Positions 57,547-64,000 of a stretch of 64,000 nt of DNA are shown here, one piece after another. Location of the stretch: NCBI GenBank assembly GCA_022711755.1, contig JAKLEA010000013.1, positions 105,615 through 169,614 of the forward strand. The letters are read 5' to 3'. The stretch's first letter is position 1. Each line of letters begins with the position of its first letter. The DNA comes from Planctomycetota bacterium (GTDB lineage: Bacteria > Planctomycetota > Brocadiia > SM23-32 > JAKLEA01). The translations under genes were made by a program, and so were the position numbers. A model generated the notes under the pieces. That model worked only from the letters and a program-made list of their open reading frames with translations. It was not told where the DNA came from and did no database searches.

Positions 57547-59378
57547 TTTTCCAGCCGGAAGGACGGACGGTACAGGAGCAACCCGGCGTCACCATATTCG
57601 AGGCCGCGCAGCGGGCGGGCATTGCGATCAGTTCCCCGTGCGGCGGGCAGGGCAAGTGCGGCAAGTGCAAGGTTCACGTTTCGAAGAATCCCCCGGAGCC
57701 GACGCCTTCCGAAATCGAGGTCCTTTCCGAGGAAGACATCCGCAAGGGCTGGCGCATGGCGTGTCAGGCTCGCGTGGCGGCGGACATGGTCGTGGACGTT
57801 CCGCTTTCGGCGCGGACCTCCGAGCAGAAGATTCTTTCCGACGGCGTCGGGGTTGCGGTTTCTGTTGATCCCTCGGTCGCCCGGAGATTCGTCCGGCTGA
57901 GCAAACCGACCGTAGAGGACCTTCGCTGCGATCTTGACCGGTTGATCGAAGCGCTGCCCGGCGTCGGAAGGCATCCTGCTCCGCTCAATGTCGTCAGGCG
58001 ATTGCCGGGGTTGTTGCGGCAGAATGATTTCGGCGTGACGGCTGTGGTCTCCAACGGCGCGTTAGTCGGACTGGAGCCGGGGGACGCTTCTGCGCGATGC
58101 CTCGGCGTCGCTTTTGACATAGGCACGACGACCATTGTCGGAGTCCTGCTTGATCTGGCGACCGGGGCGGACCTGGGTGTCGCGGCGCGGACCAATCCGC
58201 AGATCGCCCATGGGGACGACGTCGTCAGCCGCATTCAATTCGCATCCATGTGCGCCGAAAACCTTGCGGAACTTCAGTCCCGCGTCGCCGGCGCGCTGAA
58301 TGAAATCATGACCGAGCTTTGCGCGAAAGCATCAGTAGCCGCAGGGGATATCTGCCGGATTGTCGCGGCGGGCAACACGACGATGGAACACCTGCTGCTG
58401 GGCATTGATCCGACATATCTGGCCCAGGCCCCATACGTCGCGGCGGTCCGTTCCGGAGTAAGCCCGCGCGCGGCGGAAATCGGGCTGATGGCGAATGAGT
58501 TTGCAAGGATCGCCCTCGTTCCCAACATCGCGGGTTTCGTCGGCGGGGACACAGTGGCGGGGATTCTGGCCACGGACCTTCACAAGTCCGGGGCAATCAG
58601 GATGCTCATTGACATAGGGACGAACGGGGAGATCGTCGCGGGATCGCGGGACAGGCTGGTCGCCTGCTCATGCGCCGCCGGGCCGGCCTTCGAGGGGATG
58701 CGCATTAGCAGGGGTATGAGGGCGATGGAGGGCGCGATCGAGCGGGTTCTGATGCCGCGTGACGTTGAGGTCGGCGTCATAGGCCGGAGCCGTCCGACCG
58801 GCATATGCGGGACCGGGCTAATTGACGCCGTGGCGGAGCTCCTGCGATGGGGGATTGTTGACGAGACCGGACGCATTCAGGAACAGGGCGACCTTCCGCA
58901 GAACCTGCCGGAGCCTCTCCGAAGGAGGGTTATCGAGTGCGAGAGCGCGGGCGAGTTCGTCCTTGTTCCTGCGTCGGAATGCGGGGGGGGGCATGGCATC
59001 CACCTGACGCAGAAGGACATCCGCGAGGTGCAGCTTGCAAAGGCCGCTGTCTTCACCGGCATACAGGTCTGCAAGAAGACGCTCGGCGTCAGCGATGAGG
59101 ATATCGAGGAGGTGATGCTGGCCGGGGCGTTCGGGAACTACATTCGCAGGGAAATGGCGCGGCGTATCGGCCTGCTGCCGGACATGCCGATAAGCAAAAT
59201 ACGCTTTGTCGGCAACTCCGCCGGGGCCGGGGCGAAGATGGCCCTGGCCTCCCGCTCGCGCATGAGGGAGGCGGAAGAGATTTCCCTGAAGACGGAGTAT
59301 CTCGAACTGGCGGCGAACATGGAATTCCAGGAGATATTCGCGGATTCCCTGTTCTTCGCAACGCCGAAGTCGGAGTAG
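57522..59378 (+). CDS. 2Fe-2S/ASKHA protein (reductive activator of corrinoid proteins-like)
   Basis: 618 residues. The N-terminal plant-type [2Fe-2S] ferredoxin domain has C40, C46, C49 and C81 (SSPCGGQGKCGKCKV, WRMACQARV). A middle domain and an ASKHA ATPase domain follow: VAFDIGTTTIVGVLLDL (phosphate 1), AAGNTTMEHLLLGID, MLIDIGTNGEIV and EEVMLAGAFGNYIRR. This is the RACo/DUF4445 architecture, which in acetogens and methylotrophs drives low-potential reduction of corrinoid methyltransferases. No corrinoid protein or methyltransferase lies adjacent, so its partner is elsewhere or different. Confidence 0.9.
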   Translation: MSERTLKVVFQPEGRTVQEQPGVTIFEAAQRAGIAISSPCGGQGKCGKCKVHVSKNPPEPTPSEIEVLSEEDIRKGWRMACQARVAADMVVDVPLSARTSEQKILSDGVGVAVSVDPSVARRFVRLSKPTVEDLRCDLDRLIEALPGVGRHPAPLNVVRRLPGLLRQNDFGVTAVVSNGALVGLEPGDASARCLGVAFDIGTTTIVGVLLDLATGADLGVAARTNPQIAHGDDVVSRIQFASMCAENLAELQSRVAGALNEIMTELCAKASVAAGDICRIVAAGNTTMEHLLLGIDPTYLAQAPYVAAVRSGVSPRAAEIGLMANEFARIALVPNIAGFVGGDTVAGILATDLHKSGAIRMLIDIGTNGEIVAGSRDRLVACSCAAGPAFEGMRISRGMRAMEGAIERVLMPRDVEVGVIGRSRPTGICGTGLIDAVAELLRWGIVDETGRIQEQGDLPQNLPEPLRRRVIECESAGEFVLVPASECGGGHGIHLTQKDIREVQLAKAAVFTGIQVCKKTLGVSDEDIEEVMLAGAFGNYIRREMARRIGLLPDMPISKIRFVGNSAGAGAKMALASRSRMREAEEISLKTEYLELAANMEFQEIFADSLFFATPKSE

Positions 59379-59452
59379 CCCGCAGGTTGACTGCAAAACG
59401 CCGCGCTGTCATATATCAGCATGATGTCTTCGGAAACAGGAGCTTATAAGGG

Positions 59453-61237
59453 TTACTTCTGAATCGTGAAACTATCTCTTATCTTTCCTTCGGCGTCGAA
59501 ACATCTGTATTCCATGCGGTTGCCGGCGATGCTGATGATCTGATACAGGGATTCGCCGAAGAAGGCCTCGGCCATTTCCGCTGTCTTGAGGGCCGGAAAG
59601 CGCCGCCCGGGTACTGCGCAGGAGGTGACATAGATTGTCCCGTCCTTCGGGGAGGGCGCGACCTTGCCGTTCCTGATGGGAAGGGTCCGCATGTAGTGGT
59701 GAGTGTGACCGCACATGACAAGGTCAACGTGATACTGATCGAACAGGGCGCACCACTCCTTGCGAATGGCCGCGTATTCCTCGGATTCGAATCCGAAGGG
59801 GGGGAAGTGGAACATTGCGAAACGCCACGCGGCGTTCGATTCGCTGAGCGTCTTCTCCAGCCAGTCATGCTGAAGGGCCTCGGGTGAGGTCACGTCCAGC
59901 GCTATGAACTGGGCGTTGCCGTAGGCGAAACTGTAAGCCCTCTCTTTTTCAATGGAGTCGGGGCCGTTCTCGGGCAGGCCGAAGATCTTCAAGTACATGT
60001 CCGCGCCCAGGCATTCCTGATCGTCGTGATTGCCTATGGACGGAACCAGAGGCCGCCGTTCGATGAAACCTGCTCCGCGATGTAGGAGGACGTCCCATTC
60101 GTTTCGATACAGGCCCGTGCCGACAAGGTCGCCCGCCATCATGCAGAAAGCGGCTTCAGGATGTTTCCCGGCGATATCGCGGATTCGTTCGCCCCAGCTT
60201 TCCGTCGCGTGAGTGTCGCCCAGGTAGGCGAAGGAAAACGGCTCGCCGGCCTTCGGCGCGGTGCTGAAGATAAAGTCCTCGCTCCAAGCGCCATCGCAGC
60301 CGACGCGGTAACCGTATTGCGTTCCCGGTTCAAGCCCTTCCAGAACGGCCTCGAACCGGTGAACGCGCCGGTCGTTCATGAGGAGTCTGTCATCCATGAC
60401 GGACATGCGCGTCGCGGCCTGTCTAACTTCGCCCCGGTTCTCGCCGTCCTGTTTCCAGTATTGCGCGATTCCCGACGCGACGTCCGGGCTGGTCCGCCAC
60501 TGGATGGTCTGGGTCGAGCGCGGGTCCCTGCTCCACGTCAGCATAATCTGGTCGGGCCGCTTTGAGGAGGGATGGGGCGTTTCCCGGAAAGCGCCGATCA
60601 GGTGGGCCTCCCTGGAGCGTCCGCGAATTGTGGACAGCAGGACGCCCCCCCTGAGTTCCTGCGGAACCTTCGCCAGAACCAGCTCGGTCCAGTCGTGATA
60701 GACGAGGGAGCCGACGTCCATGGTTTCCATGGAGAATTCCGCGGGAGAGAGATTGGCGATCTTGAGTTCCACGCCCTTCTCCTGCGGGGAAACGCTGACG
60801 AAGTAGTGGGTGCGGTGCCTGTCGAACCCGTTAATGCCAAGCCCCACGCGCCCGGCGGCGAAGGCCTTCTTCCAGACCTCGTATTCGCAAATCTCATTGA
60901 CGCAGGAGAGATCGGTCCTCCGGAATCCCGCCTCTTCAATCCAGAACGGCACGGTTTTCTGGGTTTTATCCCTCATGACGTAGACGAAGACCGGCGCGTT
61001 GACGTCGAAGGTCAGATACTCCGTCGCGAGGATTCTCAGTTCGTCCTTTGAGAGAAGCCCCCGGAGTTTCTGATCGTCCAGGGAGCGGAGCGCCTCCGCG
61101 TCCATTGTTTCATAGAAGCGGGATACGACGGCGTCCATTACCTGCTTCACGGCCTCGGAGGCGCGGGCGCGGGCAGGCAGGTGGAGAGCGATGAGCAGGA
61201 GGCAGGAGCAAAGGAGAAAGCGGCGCAATGTTTTCAT
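59453..61237 (-). CDS. Secreted purple-acid-phosphatase-like metallophosphoesterase
   Basis: 594 residues with a signal peptide (RRFLLCSCLLLIALHLPA) from ATG 61237 behind GGAGG. The N-terminal part (to about 210) is uncharacterised. A fibronectin-like PAP N-domain follows (QIMLTWSRDPRSTQTIQWRT). The catalytic domain has all metal motifs: YLGDTHATESWG (GDxH), MMAGDLVGTG, SIGNHDDQE (GNHD), FHFPPFGFES and MCGHTHHYMRT (GHxH). It probably dephosphorylates organic phosphate in the periplasm. Confidence 0.9.
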   Translation of the reverse strand: MKTLRRFLLCSCLLLIALHLPARARASEAVKQVMDAVVSRFYETMDAEALRSLDDQKLRGLLSKDELRILATEYLTFDVNAPVFVYVMRDKTQKTVPFWIEEAGFRRTDLSCVNEICEYEVWKKAFAAGRVGLGINGFDRHRTHYFVSVSPQEKGVELKIANLSPAEFSMETMDVGSLVYHDWTELVLAKVPQELRGGVLLSTIRGRSREAHLIGAFRETPHPSSKRPDQIMLTWSRDPRSTQTIQWRTSPDVASGIAQYWKQDGENRGEVRQAATRMSVMDDRLLMNDRRVHRFEAVLEGLEPGTQYGYRVGCDGAWSEDFIFSTAPKAGEPFSFAYLGDTHATESWGERIRDIAGKHPEAAFCMMAGDLVGTGLYRNEWDVLLHRGAGFIERRPLVPSIGNHDDQECLGADMYLKIFGLPENGPDSIEKERAYSFAYGNAQFIALDVTSPEALQHDWLEKTLSESNAAWRFAMFHFPPFGFESEEYAAIRKEWCALFDQYHVDLVMCGHTHHYMRTLPIRNGKVAPSPKDGTIYVTSCAVPGRRFPALKTAEMAEAFFGESLYQIISIAGNRMEYRCFDAEGKIRDSFTIQK

Positions 61238-61637
61238 CGGGAACCTCCGCGCAATCAAGTGAATCCGATCTCGCGCTGACACTCTCGGATTGTCTCCCTT
61301 CAACAGCGACGGTGAGGAAGGCGCAGACCTGAAACGCAGCCAGGTTCCGGACGACTCCCTGGTAACAAGCGTTTCCTTCCCCAGCGCCTGCGGGGGAAGG
61401 TGGCTTGCCTTCAGGCAAGACAGAAGGGGGCATTCCAACCCGGCGCTGATAGTTTGCCCGAAGCGTCCCGACTTTCAAAGCAATTCCCGCTGCCGGCCCA
61501 GGCATGTTGCGGCCGCCGTCAGCGCGGTTGAATACCAGGCCGATCACGAGAGCCTGACAACACCGGCGTCCTACCCTATCGCTTGCGTCTTTGCCGCCTC
61601 CCAAAGTGACGGGGCGCTGACTGGCAAGTATCCGATG
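61238..61637. repeat. Gene-free stretch with hairpin-string repeats
   Basis: 400 bp between the phosphoesterase and the IS. CCTTCCCC/GGGGAAGG (61375-61400) and CTTGCCT-TC-AGGCAAG (61404-61419) form consecutive hairpins of the intergenic repeat family. No gene is recognised. Confidence 0.55.
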
Positions 61638-61667
61638 TTAATAACTTGAGAGTCCCGTGTTCTCGGA
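61638..61667 (+). repeat. IS left terminal inverted repeat
   Basis: A 30-bp end matching the reverse complement of 63555-63584 at 26 positions. It ends just before the stop of the minus-strand accessory gene. Confidence 0.85.
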
Positions 61668-62021
61668 TTAGGGAAGGATATTGTGGGGAGTATTGAGAGC
61701 GGACAACTGGAGGCTCAGAGCGACCCATTCCTGAGTGAGACGGCGGAACTTGCGGTAGTTTGCGACCTGGCTCCTGATTTCCTGGAGTTGTTGCCTGGGG
61801 ACGTATTGCGTGTGTCCCCGGCCCTGGTGGGTATAGCTCAACTGGTAGTATCTGCCGCCCCAACTGCGCTTCTGGACTGAAAGCGAACCCGGGCGCATGT
61901 CGCCCAGTTCGGCCAGTTCCCGCTTTATCTTCTCGATTCTGCGCTGGATTTTCGCCGCAGGGTCCATCAATTGCCTCCTGATCGCGTCGCCGACGCCGGC
62001 CAACCCCGTCCGCTTCGCCAT
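61668..62021 (-). CDS. IS accessory protein (DUF6788-like)
   Basis: A 117-residue basic protein with an N-terminal helical part (KIQRRIEKIKRELAEL) and a beta part with GRYYQLSYTHQGRGHTQYV and QQLQEIRSQVANYRKFRRL. It resembles small proteins that accompany transposases (DUF6788 type). Here it lies inside the terminal repeats, so it travels with the element. A role as transposition regulator or DNA-binding helper is inference. Confidence 0.75.
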   Translation of the reverse strand: MAKRTGLAGVGDAIRRQLMDPAAKIQRRIEKIKRELAELGDMRPGSLSVQKRSWGGRYYQLSYTHQGRGHTQYVPRQQLQEIRSQVANYRKFRRLTQEWVALSLQLSALNTPHNILP

Positions 62022-62070
62022 TTTAACTTCACAGGCTGTTTGAACGCGAGTTGCTATATGAGTCCAAGTG

Positions 62071-62092
62071 ATGTATCATATATATGATACAT
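62071..62092. promoter_or_regulatory. Perfect 22-bp palindrome between divergent IS genes
   Basis: ATGTATCATA-TA-TATGATACAT, fully symmetric, in the 114-bp shared promoter region. It could be an operator for autoregulation by either IS protein. Confidence 0.65.
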
Positions 62093-62135
62093 ATCAATGT
62101 CAATCATCGGCAACCGGGCTGGAGGGAGCAAACCT

Positions 62136-63536
62136 ATGCGCCTGTGGATACAGTGGCTGCGATGGATCGCGCCGTTGCGGGACGCCTGCGCCAGGCAGAG
62201 GACTTTCCTGTGGATGCAGGCCGTCATCATGGCCTTCTGCGCGCGCGACGACCTGCTGGGCGTAACCAGCCTGGTCAGGGCCCTGGGGTTGACGCCCGCC
62301 TGTTATGACCGCGTCCTGGACTTCTTCCACTCCGCAGCGCTTGACGCCGACCGGCTGGCGCGCATATGGACGCATCTGCTGATCCGGGAACATCCCAACC
62401 TCGCCCGCTGCCGCGGGCGCGTCGTGCTGGTCGGAGACGGGCTGAAGGTCGCCAAGGCGGGAAGGAAGATGCCGGCGGTCAAGAAACTCCATCAGCAATC
62501 CCAGTCCAACACCAAGCCCGACTGGATCATGGGCCATTCCTGCCAGGCCGTCGCCCTTCTGGCGCGGGGGGGCTCCAGCGTGGTCGCCATCCCTCTGGCC
62601 GCCCGCATACACGAGGGACTGGTCTTCTCCAACCGCGACCGCCGCACGCTGCTGGACAAGATGATCGCGCTGCTGGACTCTCTGGCGCCGCACGCCCCCT
62701 TCTACTTCGTCGCCGACGCCTACTACGCCTCCCGCAAGACCGTCCTGCCACTGCTTGAGCGAAACAACCACCTGGTCAGCCGCGCCCGAAGCAACGCCGT
62801 CGCATACCGGCCCGCCCCGCCGGCGGCCCGGCCCAAACGCGGACGCCCCAGACTCTACGGCGACAAGCTGCGCCTGGCCTGTCTCTTCGACGACCCCGCC
62901 GCCATGCGCACCCTTGAAAGCCCCGTCTACGGCGAGCGAGGTGTAACGCTTCGCGTCCGATCAATGGACCTGTTGTGGCGTCCCGTCGGCGTCGTCGTGC
63001 GCTTCGTGGCCGTCATCCACCCCCAGCGCGGACGCTGCATCCTCATGTCCACCGACCTGGAACTGGACCCCGTCGAGATCATCCGCCTCTACGGATATCG
63101 CTTCAAGATCGAGGTGACATTCAAAAGCGCCATGCGACAGGTCGGCGCGTTCCTCTACCACTTCTGGATGGCCGACATGAACCCCGTCAGACGCGGCGGG
63201 GGAAACCAGCACCTCCACCGCAAAACCGCCGACTACCGCGACGCCATCAGGCGCAAACTCGCAGCCTATCACCGCTTCATCCAACTGGGCCTGGTCGCCC
63301 AGGGCGTCATGCAGACCCTGGCCACCACCCAACCGAGCCTCGTCTGGCAGTGCTTCGACTCCTGGCTGCGCACCGTGCGGCCCGGCGTCTGCCCCTCGGA
63401 GCTTGTCGTCTCCATTGCCCTGCGCAACAGCCTGCCCGATTTTCTCTGTAATACCGCCGCTGACCCAATCCTGGCAAAATTCCTGCGCCAAAGACTCGAC
63501 CCATCCCTGCTCCGCGCCGCAAGACTATCCGCATAA
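62136..63536 (+). CDS. DDE transposase, IS4-like
   Basis: 466 residues from ATG 62136, nine bases after GGAGGG. The RNase-H fold shows the first Asp in VLVGDGLKVAKAGRKMP, the second in YFVADAYYASRKTVLPLL, and the catalytic Glu in the IS4-type YxxRFKIEVTFK-like stretch (YGYRFKIEVTFKSAMRQ). The N-terminus (CARDDLLGVTSLVRALGL) is helical. The frame is intact, so the element may be active. Confidence 0.92.
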   Translation: MRLWIQWLRWIAPLRDACARQRTFLWMQAVIMAFCARDDLLGVTSLVRALGLTPACYDRVLDFFHSAALDADRLARIWTHLLIREHPNLARCRGRVVLVGDGLKVAKAGRKMPAVKKLHQQSQSNTKPDWIMGHSCQAVALLARGGSSVVAIPLAARIHEGLVFSNRDRRTLLDKMIALLDSLAPHAPFYFVADAYYASRKTVLPLLERNNHLVSRARSNAVAYRPAPPAARPKRGRPRLYGDKLRLACLFDDPAAMRTLESPVYGERGVTLRVRSMDLLWRPVGVVVRFVAVIHPQRGRCILMSTDLELDPVEIIRLYGYRFKIEVTFKSAMRQVGAFLYHFWMADMNPVRRGGGNQHLHRKTADYRDAIRRKLAAYHRFIQLGLVAQGVMQTLATTQPSLVWQCFDSWLRTVRPGVCPSELVVSIALRNSLPDFLCNTAADPILAKFLRQRLDPSLLRAARLSA

Positions 63537-63554
63537 ACCACGCTCTCTTCACAC

Positions 63555-63584
63555 TCCAAGAACACCGGACTCACAAGTTAATAA
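63555..63584 (-). repeat. IS right terminal inverted repeat
   Basis: Partner of 61638-61667, 18 bp after the transposase stop. Confidence 0.85.
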
Positions 63585-63655
63585 GTGAGCGCATAATAGT
63601 AATCTATCATTACCTTGCGTCATTTGTGTACGGGGTCAGTCGCGGGCGCGTCTCC

Positions 63656-63765
63656 TTGGAGTGCGCAGGCTTGCCTGCGCTTTGCTGAATCCGGCAGTTC
63701 CAACCCCGGCAAGCCGGGGGAAACGGCAAGGCGGCAGCAAGACGCGTCTGCAAAGCAGACGACCG
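63656..63765. repeat. String of three perfect hairpins
   Basis: GCGCAGGC-TT-GCCTGCGC (63663-63680), CCCCGGC-AA-GCCGGGG (63704-63719) and CGTCTGC-AAA-GCAGACG (63745-63761). Each stem is 7-8 bp with a 2-3 base loop. The rest of the gap 63585-63926 holds a perfect TTGACA (63826-63831) without a well-spaced -10 and nothing else recognised. Confidence 0.7.
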
Positions 63766-63926
63766 CAATCCAAATTACGGTCGCCCGCCCGTCAGTGCCC
63801 CATTACTCATCTGTATATATTTCGCTTGACATCGCCCCGGCGCGCGTGGGAATAATATATACACGTAACCGGGCCATTCCGGTTGGGGCCGGGCGGCGAA
63901 GGACAAATTGACCGGGAGAGGCTGAG

Positions 63927-64000
63927 ATGGACGCGACGGGATCGTCAGGGCGGAAGGTTGTCGGCGGGATTCTCAATTTCATGGCTCCTTCCCTTTCCAA
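63927..64000 (+). CDS. Start of an unidentified gene, cut by window end
   Basis: ATG 63927 follows GGGAGAGG at a good distance and opens a frame to the window end (MDATGSSGRKVVGGILNFMA, then PSLS). Only 24 residues are visible. The hydrophobic run near its end may be the first membrane segment. No family can be named. Confidence 0.4.
   Translation, partial: MDATGSSGRKVVGGILNFMAPSLS

Larger units (their letters stand above)
61638..63584 (+). mobile_element. Insertion sequence, about 1.95 kb, IS4-like DDE transposase
   Basis: Bounded by imperfect 30-bp terminal inverted repeats: left 61638-61667 begins TTAATAACTTGAGAGTCC, and the right end 63555-63584 in reverse complement begins TTATTAACTTGTGAGTCC. 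26 of 30 positions match. Inside are a transposase on plus and a small accessory gene on minus, divergent from a shared palindromic promoter region. I could not identify a target-site duplication outside the ends. Confidence 0.85.

Noticed and set aside
62100..62771. Minus-strand frame in the transposase
   Set aside because: Shadow frame. The transposase carries all catalytic motifs.
61620..63600. Target-site duplication of the IS
   Set aside because: Bases directly outside the two terminal repeats do not match convincingly, so none is annotated.

Overview
The window is about 64 kb of GC-rich bacterial chromosome carrying mostly housekeeping genes and large secreted proteins. Several features point to a Gram-negative, PVC-like lineage or a neighbouring candidate phylum (Planctomycetota, Lentisphaerota, Sumerlaeota or Hydrogenedentota type). 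These are the secreted beta-propeller proteins, neutral-ceramidase-like enzymes, a SpoIVB-type S55 domain protein, an ASKHA/ferredoxin protein, caspase and sulfatase-modifying-factor domains, and palindromic repeats that encode TGVSPV-like linkers. No 16S gene is present, so this placement is inference.

Layout. 0-4.3 kb: thiE (cut by the window edge), a secreted SGNH hydrolase, then a C4 zinc-ribbon gene with miaB. 4.3-8.2 kb: a dnaG-rpoD operon with a clear promoter and a strong terminator. 8.4-11.5 kb: dprA, thiS-thiG and hisF. 11.5-12.2 kb: a PIN-domain gene overlapping a 54-residue partner. 12.3-17.5 kb: a minus-strand cluster of a DegT aminotransferase, two tandem ceramidase-like enzymes and an MFS transporter. 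17.5-21.5 kb: an orphan Rhs C-terminal tip with two downstream small genes, bracketed by related direct repeats. 21.7-26 kb: thrS-infC-rpmI-rplT-pheS, with infC starting at AUC and no pheT following. 26-30.3 kb: a degenerate M24 peptidase, a methyltransferase, three tandem Hsp20 genes and tRNA-Ser(CGA). 30.5-41.5 kb: a PQQ-propeller protein with an embedded SAM fold, tRNA-Phe, a tandem alpha/beta hydrolase, rubrerythrin, a propeller/Ig protein, an S55 protein and tRNA-Ser(GCU).

41.7-45.4 kb is the highlight: a complete diversity-generating retroelement (DGR). A secreted caspase-like protein ends in a formylglycine-generating-enzyme/C-type-lectin domain whose last 130 bp form a variable repeat. 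It is followed by a 9-bp-stem hairpin, a DGR-type reverse transcriptase, an Avd-like helical protein and an adenine-rich 130-bp template repeat. By hand alignment the two repeats differ at 23 positions, and every difference is at a template adenine. The retroelement therefore appears to rewrite the ligand-binding face of a putative protease-type effector or sensor.

45.8-64 kb: valS, a large secreted protein, a glycosyltransferase, a coiled-coil membrane protein, threonine aldolase, a flippase-like membrane protein overlapping an ASKHA/2Fe-2S protein, a secreted metallophosphoesterase, an IS element of about 1.95 kb with visible terminal inverted repeats, and the start of one more gene. Strings of short perfect hairpins recur in the intergenic gaps and form the main repeat family of the window.
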